From positions 237,501-289,857 of the forward strand of contig WPIO01000223.1 of assembly GCA_009760855.2 (NCBI GenBank): DNA of 52,357 bases, in the 5' to 3' direction. The notes beneath the pieces are model-generated. The model did no database searches and was not told the origin of the DNA. It saw only the letters and a list, made by a program, of their open reading frames with translations. Shown here piece after piece: positions 33,346-45,369 of this stretch (position 1 is the first letter of the stretch; each line of letters opens with the position of its first letter). Made by a program: the position numbers and the translations under genes. This DNA is from Cristatella mucedo (Eukaryota > Bryozoa > Phylactolaemata > Cristatellidae).

Positions 33346-33723
33346 TACTAGGGCCACCTACTATCTATGTCCGTTCTCGGTCTTCATTCGGAGCCCTCCG
33401 GCAAAAGCGATTCATGGATAATTGACCGGGAACAAAACACTTTATATAATACATACGCATGCGCTATACAAAGGGGGGAGTAGACAAGTCTACAGGGGAA
33501 GGTGCTACGCACGGTAAACTACAGGGGCGCGAGATGACGCCGCAAGAGCGTTACAGATGTGTTAGTTGGTCAGTCGGCTTCAGCAGTACTGCCGTTGTAC
33601 CGACTCCGAATCCAACAGTACGAGTGAACACCATAAAAATCCGGCTAGCTGAGTAACTGCTTGGCTAGTCGGAGTCGACGTCCATTACAGTCGAGAGCTT
33701 CCGCCGAAAGACGCCAACACACG

Positions 33724-33739
33724 GGGGGGGGGGGGGGAG
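33724..33739. repeat. Poly(G) run
   Basis: Sixteen consecutive G; the surrounding 33346-33984 is GC-rich and unassigned. Confidence 0.9.
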
Positions 33740-33984
33740 GTCACGAACAAGCTAACGGGGAACGCGGAATGTACAAATCAAAACAACGAGCGTGCTATCC
33801 AGCTCCGCTCGGGCCTTGGGTACTCGTCGCCTTGCGTGTGTGGCCGCATCGCCGGAGCACGTCTGCAACTATCCAGGTGCATAACTCAGCGAGACATGGA
33901 GCCTCCAACACCACAACTTACTCGACCAACTCCTCCTACCCAAGAGTTTCGGTGACCTCCCGTCACCTCACATTGTTCCATGCC

Positions 33985-35350
33985 GTAGTTTCAATCCCGG
34001 CCTAGCCCCTGACCCCCTGTACAGCCGTCCGGTATCAGCCAACCGAACCTAGCCTGTGTACAACTTTTCTTTTCCAGCCGCTGTGGAAAACAGCTCCGAA
34101 TTTTGGACTGGGATCGGATGTGATGGCTATCTGTAGAAGCAGTCTTCTGAATGAAGCATTTAAACTTTAGGCAGCTGTTGAAAACGACACCCAAATTTTG
34201 AGCACGTTGTGATGGTCGCACAACAGCATCATTTATTAGAAGAGCAAAGCCTTTTAATCCAGCCACACGCTAAGGGTGTCCTATGAGCAGCAGTTCAGTT
34301 CTATTGTCATTAAGTTTCAAAACGTTGTTCGACATCCAGGATCGAATGTCGGCAAGGCAAGCATTCAGTTTCTCAGTTGCTGCAGCAGATTCAGACGGTT
34401 TGAAGGACAAATACACCTGAGTATCGTCAGCATAAAAGTGATATCCTATTCCATAGGCCGAAATCACTTTTTGAGTATAAATAAAGAATAGCAAGGGACC
34501 GAGTGCAGACCCTTGAGAGACTCCACAGGTGACCGGTAGCTCGGGTGAGAACGGACCCCCAAACGACACGGTTTGAACACGATCAGACAAGTGCGATTTA
34601 AACAACGATAGTGCTTCGTCTGCCAGTCCGATCGTTGTTTTCGGGCGTTCAAGTAGAACGTAATGATCAATGGTGTTGAAGGCAGGTGAAAGCTCTACCA
34701 GAGCTAGGGCAGTGACATTTCCGTCATCGTGGCCACGCATAATGTTATTATTAACACGGAGGAGAGCAGTTTCAGTCGAGTTCTTCCTCTTGAACCCCGA
34801 TTGAAATGCTTCTGACATTTTATTCTTTTCAATATGTTGAACCAGCGGCTCAGGAACAATTTTTTCAAGAATCTTAGACAAGAAAGGAAACTGGAAGATA
34901 TTTTGCAAGGACCTCTGTATCTAATCCAGGCATTTTAAATATAGATCTAACGATTGCCGATTTGAAGGACTTAGGTAAGACCCCTTTTACCAAAGAAGCA
35001 TTAAAAATCTCGGTTACGGTAGAACTAAGTTGATCTGCCAGTGAAGACCACAGAGATGATGATATAGGGTTTTCAGGAGACGAACACTTTTTGCTAGACC
35101 TTATTAAGGTAGCATCGCATGCATGCGGAAACCATTTAAAGTAGATCACAGGTTGTGGTACCACAATTTCTTTAGTCGGAGGGGCTTTATGGAGGCACGA
35201 TTGTGCACAATTTAAAGAAGACTGAAAACTTTCGGCTGAGCCCTTATTATCTGGGGAGTCAGACCTCTCAGCTTTGGCCAGTAAAAGGTTTACCGTCTTA
35301 TAAATGCTTATGCATACGGACATGCTGCCAGTAAGTACAAGTATGTACAT
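33985..35350 (-). mobile_element. CR1-like LINE, reverse transcriptase
   Basis: Minus strand. 35350-34874 holds the pre-RT linker (NASLVKGVLPKSFKSAIV). 34908-34270 holds the RT core (FLSKILEKIV, FQSGFKRKNSTETALLRV, CGVSQGSALGPLLFFIY, GYHFYADDTQVY, DIRSWMSNNVLKLNDNRTELL). 34266-33991 holds the thumb-like end (AQNLGVVFNSCLKF). YADD is intact, but the first catalytic Asp motif reads LVELSPAFN instead of L-x-D-L-S-A-A-F-D, and there is a frameshift at about 34880-34905. No endonuclease is seen. Confidence 0.85.
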
Positions 35351-35535
35351 GCTGCCAGTAAGTAAACCTGCATGCCGACCGTGAGCATGTCACCCCTAAT
35401 GTTATGTTGTTCAAGTTGTTTATTGAGCATGCTTCCACTAACCAGTCGATCGTCCTTCCTATGTAAAATGCAAAGTGCCAATAAAGAGATTGAGTTATCT
35501 GAGGGTGCTATATAAAATTTATTATTATTATTAGT
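35350..35535 (+). mobile_element. L2-A 3' UTR and tail
   Basis: CATGCTGCCAGTAAG, CATGCCGACCGTGAGCATG, then AAAGTGCC...GAGATTGAG-TTATCTGAGGGTGCTAT and (ATT)n. Confidence 0.7.
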
Positions 35536-37119
35536 AATATTTGTGCATAATTATAAAAAAACAATGGAACAGCTTGATTCTTGGATACAGGTCAACAACG
35601 TGTTAGACTAGCTGGACGCTGGATCTATGCAATCAGATTTCGGAGAGCTGCATTCGTCATCGCACTTGCATGTTCGTTAGATGATTAGTATCGCTGCTTC
35701 GGTTTACCGGGTGTTTGAATATGGTTGGATAGGTGGTTTCGGTTAAAGCTTGCTTGCTGTTGCACACTATTATTATTGTGAGCTGCTAAAAAGCGAACGT
35801 ACCAGATTGAGCTGGTATTTGTGATTTCAAGCTTACCTTTGATCATGGGTTTGAGGCACACTGGTTATCTCTTGCAGCACGCTCCGTGGTGTTGTATTCC
35901 GGCCGGACTACTTAACTAACTAGACGAACTTTCAAAGTATTCCATCCATGATTTCTGTGGTTATATTAGCGTTGTAAAATCGTGGAGACAGCAGACTTGT
36001 TCTCAACCGGTCAGATTAAGCGTTGAAAAAGCGATCGTATTTGTGTAGCTATTGTTTAAGGTTTGCTAATTTGTTTTATTGGCTTTCCGTTCTAGAGCAT
36101 TCTTGGACTTTTAACTTTGCCCGTCTAAAATTGGTATGGTTATGATTAAACCCTCAGCAACTCACGCGTCTTTGTAAAGGAATGACGGCATCCATGCTTA
36201 GTCCGTGCTTCTACTAATAAGTTGCGATTGGAGCCTGGCTAACAGTAGCTCGTCGGTATTTTCTTATTTATTTATATAATGATCGCGTGATTCTTGTCTG
36301 TGCATTTGAGATTATTTGCTTTATATCATAGTTAGCAATTATAATAACTATAATTATAACAATTTTATGTTTGTGATATTTCGTTATGGTCGCAACTTAA
36401 AATTTGGACTTTTGGAACAAATAATAGCAAGTAAGCAAGCGTGCTGCTTTCTCCGTATTGAGCATAGGAGCAACATGCCATGGGCAGTTTGCACCAATCT
36501 GGAGCTGAGCAACGGGCTTCTAGCCAACTTCTGAAGTCGCTGCTTGAGATGAATCTCGTTGGTCCATCGTAGCATTGAAACAGCCGTCATGCGTTAGGTT
36601 AAAGAATCTGATTGGTCGTTTGTTATCTCGCTTGTGTTGGTAAGGAAATGATGATGTTATTGACCCTCTCGAGTTAGCTCGTTGACGGAGCCTGAGAGTC
36701 ACCACTCTCTGATCGTTGACAAGTGGTATTCACTCAGAGGCGAATTCTTCGTTGGTCCAGCAGAATAGGTTTATATGACATGTAATGTGGTCAAGAATAG
36801 GATTATAGTAGAAAAGCACAAGTCTTTGGCCGAGGCACGTTTTCTTTACAAGTACGATATGCATGGCTCAAATAGACTATTAGAAATAGTAATTTAAAGG
36901 GTAGATTAAGTTATAGAGCTTCACCGAGTTGGAAACAAGTATCGGTTCACCGATCAAAACGCTGTTTTTATAAAGTGGATTAAGTGCCATAGAGGCTGCC
37001 ACTCGCTTGCAACCGGCAAAAAAAGGAAACTTTTTTCAGGATTCTAACGAGAGTTGTGATGTATGAGCGTCTGAACCCCTGGGTAATCACCCCGGGACGA
37101 GAGAAATACTACTAATAAT

Positions 37120-37240
37120 AACGAGGATGCCCTTGGTAAAGCACCCTCAGAGAACTCAGTCTCTTTCTAGGCACTTTACATTTGCTGCAAATGGAAACTC
37201 GATTGAATGTTGATTAATATCATGATTATTAAACAATAGT
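37120..37240 (-). mobile_element. L2-A tail, minus strand
   Basis: GGTAAAGCACCCTCAGAG, then TCTCTTTCTAGGCACTTTAC, preceded by ACTAATAATAA. Confidence 0.7.
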
Positions 37241-37309
37241 ATATTATTATATTTTTTAAATTATATTATAATTGTACTATTTTAATTGTTATATTATTTA
37301 AATCCATTG

Positions 37310-38520
37310 TACGTCAGTGTGCAACATTACGACTGCAACGTTACGCCTTCTCCCTGATAATCCCCCAGAGGCAATTCCTCATCAGACCGTCATGACGTCA
37401 GCGAGAGCCGCCGTACAACTTCGTTGACTAGGGCGGCCAACTAGATCAATTTGAGCGTGTTGCGAGCGCTTCCGAGTCAAGGAGCTAGTTTGAATAGAAA
37501 TATCTCGTCTTCTAGGGGATAAAAGAGAAGGGGCTGCATTACGTTTGAACTGGCTCGGTACGCAATGAGCAGTTTTAGCACAACCGACCTGACTGCCTTG
37601 ACAGGAAATGGCAGCCCGAGGACAATTTGTTCCAGAGACGGCTCCTCTCCCCCGGCGAGCCTAGCTGGACGCCGCTCGTGCGGCAACCGCACTCCGGAAC
37701 TTAGGGGGATGGGCGCTGACCGGCAAAAGGCGAGTCGTTCATTTGTCTGTGCGAGCGACCGTGGATGATCGGGGCCGAAGGAACCGCCGGGTTGAGTGAA
37801 ACCACGAACGGAAACCGAGAGGCCGGCAGACACACATAGGGGTACAGCCACTCGCACGGGATGGCTAAAGTTCGGTGCTCTTAGAAGAAGAAGAAAAAAC
37901 TGTTGCCTCCGCGTCAGCAAAAGCAAGGCAGAGAATAGCTCCTTTAAGGCCGCCTAAAACATCGTGCCGCTGCGAAAAGGGTATGCGCCTTCCACGTGCG
38001 GACGGAAAACGACGGTGCCAGTCTGGGCCGCCGCTCGACGAATACTGGTGACCCCTGAACCTCGTAGCTAGATACTGTAGCTCGTGGCGAGCTACTGGTA
38101 GGCGCTCCACCAATGCCACTTGTGGGATGCACCATAGAGCTTCGAGGCTCTGCCGCTCGACGAGGCGCCAGCAGCAGAAAAATATGTGGCCCCACGACGC
38201 ATGAACGCAGCTGTCAAACGCAGCCGGCTTGTTTCCACAGGCCGTGCGGTCGCCCGCCTCCTCCGAGCAGCCGTTACATAGCCTCATGATTAAGGGGACA
38301 GCTACTGCCCCGGCTGAATGAGTCGGCATTGAAATTGATGTAATCCGCCGCCACCTAGCGGACATCAGACCGGTACCGGTCGCCAACGAACTCGTTGACG
38401 AACACTCCGATGCTGGCCCTGGCAGTATGTCCAGAGCACGACGAGCCCGGCAGACAACTACGGCCAATATGTGGCCTGAGACCACCGGTGCGCTATGAGG
38501 ACTGTGTGGTTAATGTTTAG
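37310..38520. other. GC-rich region, unassigned
   Basis: Several overlapping frames exist (longest minus 38485-37865, 206 codons, and minus 37926-37477). None shows a motif I recognise, and Ser/Arg-rich translation on both strands suggests non-coding or decayed sequence. It adjoins the possible LTR at 38656. Confidence 0.3.
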
Positions 38521-38655
38521 CCTTCTCGCTGCCTAAGCAGTGGAGAAGAACAGCTGCTTGCTGCTCTGACTAAGTCGTTAATTGATCTCCAGATCAGGCG
38601 GGCATGTGGTTTTAGTTAATCGATTACACTACCCCTGATCGCTGTACGAGTGGGC

Positions 38656-38968
38656 TGTTACAATCGATGTGGTAAGCCGGACCGTGCTATTAGTGGTTGT
38701 TTTGCCTAGGGACTCGGGGACTCCGGTGGGCGAGAGGGGCGAGGAGAGTTGTGCTTCACCCTGCTCCATGTGGAGGGAGAATAAACTGGTGGTGTTGCTC
38801 GTCGGCTGGTGTTCTGTGCCGTTCGGGACGATAATTCAAACTCCAGCCAGCAGGTACGCCGGAAGTAGCAGGAGCCAGGCAGCGGCGAAGTGCGTTCGTA
38901 CCTAAGCATATAAAGTCTATAAACGTAACGGAGAAAAGTCTATTTGACGGCAGCAGACTGTTGCAGAC
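38656..38968 (+). repeat. Possible solo LTR
   Basis: It begins TGTTACAATCG and ends GCAGACA (TG...CA), with CATATAAAGTCTATAAA near 38907. It is followed two bases later by TGGCAGCGGCTATGG, which resembles a primer binding site. No second copy is in the window, so this is tentative. Confidence 0.35.
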
Positions 38969-39054
38969 AGTTGGCAGCGGCTATGGCCTACACCGACGGC
39001 TGTGTGGCCCAGAGCTCAAATAAGTTCCAATGTCAACGTTGAGTCTAAAATCGT

Positions 39055-40150
39055 AACTGCCTGCCAATCTCGTGGTGCCGTCTTTTTTAAGGCCACTATC
39101 ATTGATCAAAATCTCAATTTCGTGACCCCTATTTCTGAAATAGTCGCTGTATTGCAGTCCGAAAATGCAGAGTGGGCAGGGCTATTGGAGGCCATAGCGT
39201 GTGATTACGCGTGCAAAATTAACTGAAGAAAATTTAGCTGATTTATTGGGAAAACTGTTTTAATAACGTCAAAATCAAGACTGCAGTTTCACGAAGATTA
39301 TTTATGAACTAGCAGCTGTATCCCACCTGTAATGTGTAGAGACTTTGGCTCACTCGGGCCATTTAAAGATATAGCATAAAAGCGCCAGTGTGCAGTAACT
39401 CAAATATTTGAAGGTGAACCCGGAACTGTGTTTTCCGTTGTGTAGAACAAAGCAGCAGTTTGGTTACGCCTACTGTGGAAACTGCAACTATGCACTAGTT
39501 CGAATAGGTAGAATGGCTGGCTGACCCGGGCCATTGTAAGCCATAGCATGAGGGCGGGTAGGTGCTATGCAATGAAATTTAACCTGTTCATCCGCAATGG
39601 GTTTTCTAGTTGCGCGACGCCTATTGGGGAGATAGCAGCTGTATCGGAGTTTCAATATATTGGTTGACTGGCTGGCCTATACCGTAACATGAGATCACCC
39701 ATGTGCTACGTTTGAAATTTGGTTGGTAAAGCCAGAAAATTTGTTCTAAAAGGTGGAATTGAAAGCGAAGTTGCTTATAGCTTATTGTGGAAATGGTGGC
39801 TGCATTGGAGCCTGACAGGTGAGGCTGACTGGTCTGGGTCAGTGAAGGCCGTGGAATGAACGTTTGCGTTCAATGCACGCTCAGCTTTACGCCTGAGCAA
39901 TTAAGATAGGTCGTGTCAAGGTAGGGGTGCAACGACAACAAAAGTAATAAATTACGTACGATAATTGATTTATTTTGAGCATGCTTCCGTTAGAGCATAC
40001 GTGCAATGTCTAGAAAGAGGATAGGTTCTCGAATGGTGCTATACAACTATGTTGTTACTTTTCTCACCTTCGGTAGAATAGTGTTTTGTAATTACAAACG
40101 TTTCGCCTAATCAAGGGGATAGCAGCTTTCAATAGTTGCTCAAAATTCAG
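39055..40150. repeat. Degenerate tandem array, period about 155-177 bases
   Basis: Six units are anchored by a shared block like GCCTATTGGGGAGATAGCAG at about 39125, 39290, 39467, 39620, 39780 and 40108. Later in each unit come GGCTGGCTGACC-like and GCCATAGCATGAG-like blocks. An L2-A tail (39955-40055) interrupts the array before the last unit. Confidence 0.65.
39955..40060 (+). mobile_element. L2-A tail inside the tandem array
   Basis: GAGCATGCTTCCGTTAGAG, then AATGTCTAGAAAGAGGATAGG-TTCTCGAATGGTGCTAT. Confidence 0.6.
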
Positions 40151-40258
40151 GCAATTCGACGGCAGTGAAAACAAATGGACACTTTAATACATTCATTGAT
40201 ACACGTGAAACTGAAGAATTTATTGATGTAGTTCTTAATTTGCATGTGCAGTTATATG

Positions 40259-40259
<1 letters not shown>

Positions 40260-40298
<39 letters not shown>
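40260..40298. repeat. (AT)n microsatellite
   Basis: AT dinucleotide run. Confidence 0.95.
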
Positions 40299-40299
<1 letters not shown>

Positions 40300-40446
40300 C
40301 GGATGTGAACACTGCAAGCAGACAAGTATGATTTAAATCACAAAAGTGCTTTGTCTGGCAGACCGATATTGTAAGGGTTAAAAAGACAATCATGTTTGAC
40401 GTATTTATCTTAGAGTTATGTCGTCCCTGCATAATGAAAGATTAGA

Positions 40447-42330
40447 AAGATCCAGTCTGGCTTTAGAGCTAATCACTCCAAAGTGTCAGCATTGCTTAGG
40501 GTATACAACGACCTACTTAGGAATGCAGACAGGGGTAAACTGTCTCTGCTTGTTTTGCTTGATCTTTCGGCAGCTTTTGATACAATCGATCACACAGTAC
40601 TTCTAGAGCGCCTCTCATCTCGCCTGGGCATCACTGGCACTGCTCTGCAGTGGTTCAGGTCCTATCTCAGTGGGAGACTCTAGAGGATTGACGGGCATGG
40701 ACAAAGATCATCTAAAGTACCTCTGAATTATGGAGTACCTCAGGGCTCTGTCCTAGGTCCGGTTCTTTTCACGGTTTGTACTCTCCCTCTTGCTGATGTG
40801 ATTGCAAAGCACAATTTCCGCTTTCACTAAAGTTCTCTCAAGTTCTCTCAGCTCACTTGCTGCATGCATTAATGACATCCGCACATGGATGGCAGCAAAT
40901 TTTCTAAAACTAAACGATGATAAAACTAACATACTAGTTATGGGCAAACCCAGTGTGATTCTGAGATTGGAAAGGCTAACTCTCAAAATCGGCTCTGCCA
41001 GCATATCTCCAGCTGCATCAGCTCGAAATCCAGATGTCATATTTCAAAGCGACCTCTCGTTGGACGATTATATCAGCTCCACAGTCAAATCCACCTATTT
41101 TCAGCTTCATAACATTGCTAAAATTTTGGCTTGTTTATGTATGTATCTCCGTCTGTAACTCCACGAAGTCATAAAGACCATGGCGGTGTTATGCAGGAGA
41201 GTTTGTATAGCTCTCTCACAGCCTAAGCGGCTTTCGGTACGCATTCGGTAGCCAACAGACATTGTCTCACGCAACAAAGAGAAAGTGGGATGCATAGCAG
41301 AGTTAGGAGAGCAATTGAGGTAGTGAGTAGCATAGAAGTAGCAGCTTAGGACCGCTGAAAAGGACGTGCCATAGTCGGCAGTAGGAGAGTAGTTGTCGTT
41401 GCACCAGAATTGTGGAAGCGAGTTCCACAGTCGAGGACCTGCTGAGCTAAAGCTTCTGTCGCCAACTGTCTTTAAGCGGAGGAAATGGGACAACTAATTT
41501 ATTGTCCACACAGGACCTGAGGGCACGGACAGGCTGAAACTGGTGCAGCAGTTCAGCTAGGTACGAAGGAGTCCAGCCGTGGCGGGCCTTGTTTTAAGAT
41601 AAAGATACCACGTCCAAGTTGGTCCATGCATTCGTGATATCCCGTCTCGACTTCTGCAATTCACTGCTTACTGGCCTACCAGTGTGTGTGCGATCAGGCG
41701 ATTGCCCCTGGTGCAAAACTCTGCAGCTAGGCTTGTCTGTTGTGAGCTTCGCAGTTGCCACATTATTCCACTTCTCGCTGACATGCACTGACTACCAGTC
41801 AAGCAACGGATTGAATTCAAGGTTTTGTCACTCACTTTTAGGTCCCTTCATTCTATGGTCCCAGCCTATCTCTCAGATATACTACCCCATCAGGCCAAGC
41901 ATCGCACCACCCGCTTTTCAGAATCCAGCAGTCTGCAAATACATCGTACAAACCTTAAATCCTTTGGATACCGTGCAGGTAGTTCGTATGCTCCCAAAGC
42001 CTGGAACTCCCTCCGGACCTGCGTTAGAACATCCCCTGACCTGACCACATTTAAATGGAACATAAAAACACACGTATTTGGGAGAACATTTAGTTTGTCC
42101 CTGTGATTCGTCCTTGATGTGCTTATGCGTGCTGACACTGTGCATGCTGCCACTAACCACATTTGCATGCTGACCCTGTGCATGTCACCTCTAACCATAT
42201 TGTTCACTGTGCTTGTTTTTCAAGAACGATTTTGCTTACCTTTCAATTGCATTTCACTTTGCATCAAATGTAAAGCGCCTAGAAAGAGATTAAATTCTCT
42301 GAGGGCGCTTTAGCAAGTGCAATAATTATA
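40447..42330 (+). mobile_element. L2-A LINE with nested L2-B
   Basis: The order runs from RT (frame 40483-40683: ALLRVYNDLL, LDLSAAFDTIDHTVLLERL, SRLGITGTALQWFRSYLSGRL) through the thumb (40802-41158: DIRTWMAANFLKLNDDKTNIL). After the nested element come the C-terminal domain (41619-42044) and the 3' UTR. The hairpin AAAGCGCCTAGAAAGAGATT / TTCTCTGAGGGCGCTTTAG lies at 42271-42312. The YADD box is deleted: the sequence jumps from KHNF near 40815 to the LxxCI-NDIRTWM block. Confidence 0.85.
41137..41598 (-). mobile_element. L2-B LINE nested in L2-A
   Basis: Minus frame 41493-41107: LKTVGDRSFSSAGPRLWNSL and MRTESRLGCERAIQ. Host L2-A sequence matches on both sides (FQLHNIAKI...AC left, DTTSKLVHAFV-like right). 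CTTGTTT occurs at both edges, a probable target duplication. Confidence 0.8.
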
Positions 42331-43329
42331 ATGTTATTAGAAATTCTTTCTAAAATAAGCACTATCTGAACCACGATAATACTAATTACCAGCATTAGGC
42401 CCCCCCCCCGTCACGCTTGGTAGCCTACCATGCACATCTACTGCTCTGCATTATGGTTTACGAATGAGAATAAACACGTTACTTCATACGTTCCTTCTTT
42501 CCTCATCTCTTACCGTGGATTTTCAACCGGAATGAATCTGATAAATTAGATGGTGAAGGGTGTTTGCTATAAGTAGCCCATAAACTTATCGAAATGGATA
42601 AAATTAGTAGGATTAAACCTGGTCTAATAAATAAGTGCTTCACAAGTGAGTTCTAGGAGAAAGCTGGTGCAACAATAAAAATATGATAATATACAATAAT
42701 TCCACGTTGAATGCATTATGAAAACTTATAATCAGTAGCGATATACTCCACAACTGAGAGAGACTGAGATACTCATAGGAAAGACGACTGAGTACTAGCA
42801 TTAGTACCAATGCCAGAAACAGGTTTTGTCTGACCGTACCGTAAAAAATACAGTACGACCGGACTTCAGGCGTGCGACTAAGAAAAGATTTTCGACATAA
42901 GCGCTAAATATCTCAAAACCACTGAGTTACCAGTCCGATGTTCTACCAAATCAAGTAATGCAGACTGCTCTTTCTACGTTGTTAGACGGAGAGAGATTTA
43001 CAGCTATACAACTTTAAATAGCATGAACCTAGTTTACCTAGTATGCGACTACAAGAAAATTGGGTCTATCAAGTTCGTAAGTACACAATCTCGCAGATTT
43101 CATCGAGTGCGTCAATAAAGTGAGAAATCAAATGGTCTATGGCACAGCAGTGCTGTGAAATTTATATTTGGTAAATTAACCACCTTTAAAGGAACCCTTT
43201 TGCGAAAAACCTACAGGATTTTAACTTGAAGGTTATGTATTAAAAGGTTGAATAATGAACGACATGAAGAATGGTTACTGTTGGTACCACTAAACCTTTG
43301 CTCACCGCGCTGCTGAGCGGCCTCTGGCC

Positions 43330-43440
43330 ACTCCTAATAATAATAATAATATTAATAATAATGCACTTGATAAAGCGCCCTCAGGGAACTCGAACTCTCT
43401 CTAGGCTTCTAAGGGAAATGCCATTAAATAGTGAGTAATA
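43330..43440 (-). mobile_element. L2-A tail inside duplication copy 2
   Basis: (AAT)n followed by GATAAAGCGCCCTCAGGG; the partner of 17742-17890. Confidence 0.75.
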
Positions 43441-43524
43441 TCATGCTTGATAAACAAACAGCATATCCGAAGACAGTTTAGAAATAGTCGCTGCGAAGAA
43501 AGCAGTGGAATACCTGAAGGTATC

Positions 43525-44035
43525 ACGGAGAAATCTGGTCAAGGTCCAGAGCTAAAGCTTCTGTCGTCAACGGTCTTTAAGCGGTGGAATGGAACAGCTA
43601 ATGTATTGTCAATACATAACCTGACGGCACGAAGAGGCTGAAACTGGTGCAGCAGTTTAGCTGGGTATGGAAGAGCTGAGGCCAAGGTGGGTCTTGTGGC
43701 TCATCGTAAGAAATTTTCTGTGCAGGTCCTAGACTGTGGAACTCGCCTCCACATTTTTTACGCAACGACAACTACTACTCTTCTGCTGCCGAATACGGCT
43801 CCTCATTTTCAGCGATCCTGAGCTGCTGCATCCATGCTACTCACTACGTCAATGTACTCCTGACTCTGCAATGCTTCTGGCCTTCTCTTTTTTTTTGCGT
43901 GAAATGATATCAGTTGGCAAACGAATGCATTCCGAAAGTCACTTTGGCTGTGAGTGTGCTATACGAAACTCTCCTGCCTAACACCCACATGGTCTTAATA
44001 GCTTTCTGGAATCACAAACGGGTACATTACACTAC
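43525..44035. mobile_element. L2-B LINE with inverted 5' half (copy 2)
   Basis: Same inversion junction as 17965-18470: minus-oriented CAGAGCTAAAGCTTCTGTCG then plus-oriented CAGGTCCTAGACTGTGG. Confidence 0.7.
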
Positions 44036-44816
44036 ATCAAGTGCGAATTACGATTGGCCAGTTAGCCATAAGATATTGCCACCTTATGGTTGAAATATTT
44101 AGATTTTCAGAACAATAAATAGTCAATCCCAAATAGGTACTATGCGGGAAAATGCGAAACAAGCCATCTTTTCCTTCCGTAACATGGGACTTCGTAATGC
44201 GTTTATGTTTGCAGTCTTCGAAGGCAAAAAGGTTTACATGGAGCCTTCAAAATCCTGATTAGCTGCTCGTGCGCTTTAAAACGTAATGAGTAATTAATTT
44301 TGAAATGTTATTATACTAGTATCAATTTCTTCGCAATATATAATATAATTAACATATGTTCATATACTACATCAATAGCCTTAACTGGAGTGCCAGAACT
44401 CAAACTGAGTTTGCAACTTAAAACGCTGGCCCTATTGCTGCTTTTTGCATCTCGCCTAGAGCGTGAGCCACTTCGCAAATCAGCAAGATGTCTCAGTCGT
44501 CGAGGTCTAGGCCACGGAATGTGCCATTCTGAGTTAGCGGCTTCCTCTCGGGAGTCAAAATTCCATGTATCTAATTTTTTTCTCGGACGGGCGGGTAAGT
44601 CAGCCGCTTGCTGCGGTTGGTCACGCCGTAGTTTAAGTTGAGCCCCTGATTCCCAAGATCGGGTGCCCCACCTCGAGAACAGCTAACATCTGGTCACAGA
44701 GCCTGCTTGCCCATGGTGACCAAGACGGCTGAAGATCCCGCTATGAACGGCTAGTTTTCGCATTTAATGGCCCAATCTAGCGCCCCCCTTTCACCGCGAG
44801 GGTTGCTAGTGAAAAC

Positions 44817-45364
44817 CTATGACCTGAGGTTCGGCTGCAGGAATATATGCAAGAGCAACGATGTCATACTGCTGCTACGGTTATCGGATGGAAGGTCCCA
44901 ATAGGCAATCTCCGCTTCGTCGCGGAGATCCTGGTCAAAGGCGAAAACAGTTTCGCCTCTTTTCTGCACGCGAGTCTGCAGGCGTGCACGCGCGGCATCC
45001 TGCCAAAAAGCCGCCGCGAATGCCTTCATCAGCGCAGCTTCTGCCTGGAGCAAAGTAAAACCGGCGGCTGCTGCCAGCCGCACGTTGCATTTCTTCGAAA
45101 ACATCGCGCGCCCGCCCTTCTAGGTGCGAGCCTAAGCGGCGACATTAAATAGAGTCATCCCAGCCCCCCCCCAAGGCTGCATGACTGCAGTTTATACTCC
45201 TTGAGCCACTGGACGACGGATTCAGGCTTTCCACCAGAGAAATGAGGCACAATTTTTGGAGAGTTACAACCAGCAAACTCTGCGGGAACATAAGGCGGAA
45301 ACGCATTATTATCACGCCGAAGGCTAGGCGGAGTAGGCGCAACCTGCCGCTTACCGAGCGGCAT
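44817..45364 (-). mobile_element. Ty3/gypsy-type gag remnant (family G, copy c)
   Basis: Minus frame 45364-45155 has VPHFSGGKPESVVQWLKEYKL, the start of a Ty3-type capsid. Frame 45104-44817 has LQTRVQKRGETVFAFDQDLR, the conserved helix of the Retrotrans_gag family. A frameshift lies between them. Upstream (45370-46210, minus) is the family G LTR-like sequence, so this copy links that sequence to gag. Confidence 0.65.
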
Positions 45365-45369
45365 AACCT

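Noticed and set aside
37865-38485. 206-codon minus ORF as a possible host gene
   Set aside because: No motif, no splice support and several equally open frames. Kept only as an unassigned GC-rich region.
43447-43641. 64-codon ORF conserved between 17874 and 43447
   Set aside because: Conservation comes from the segmental duplication. The sequence is antisense L2-B and L2-A tail, not a gene.
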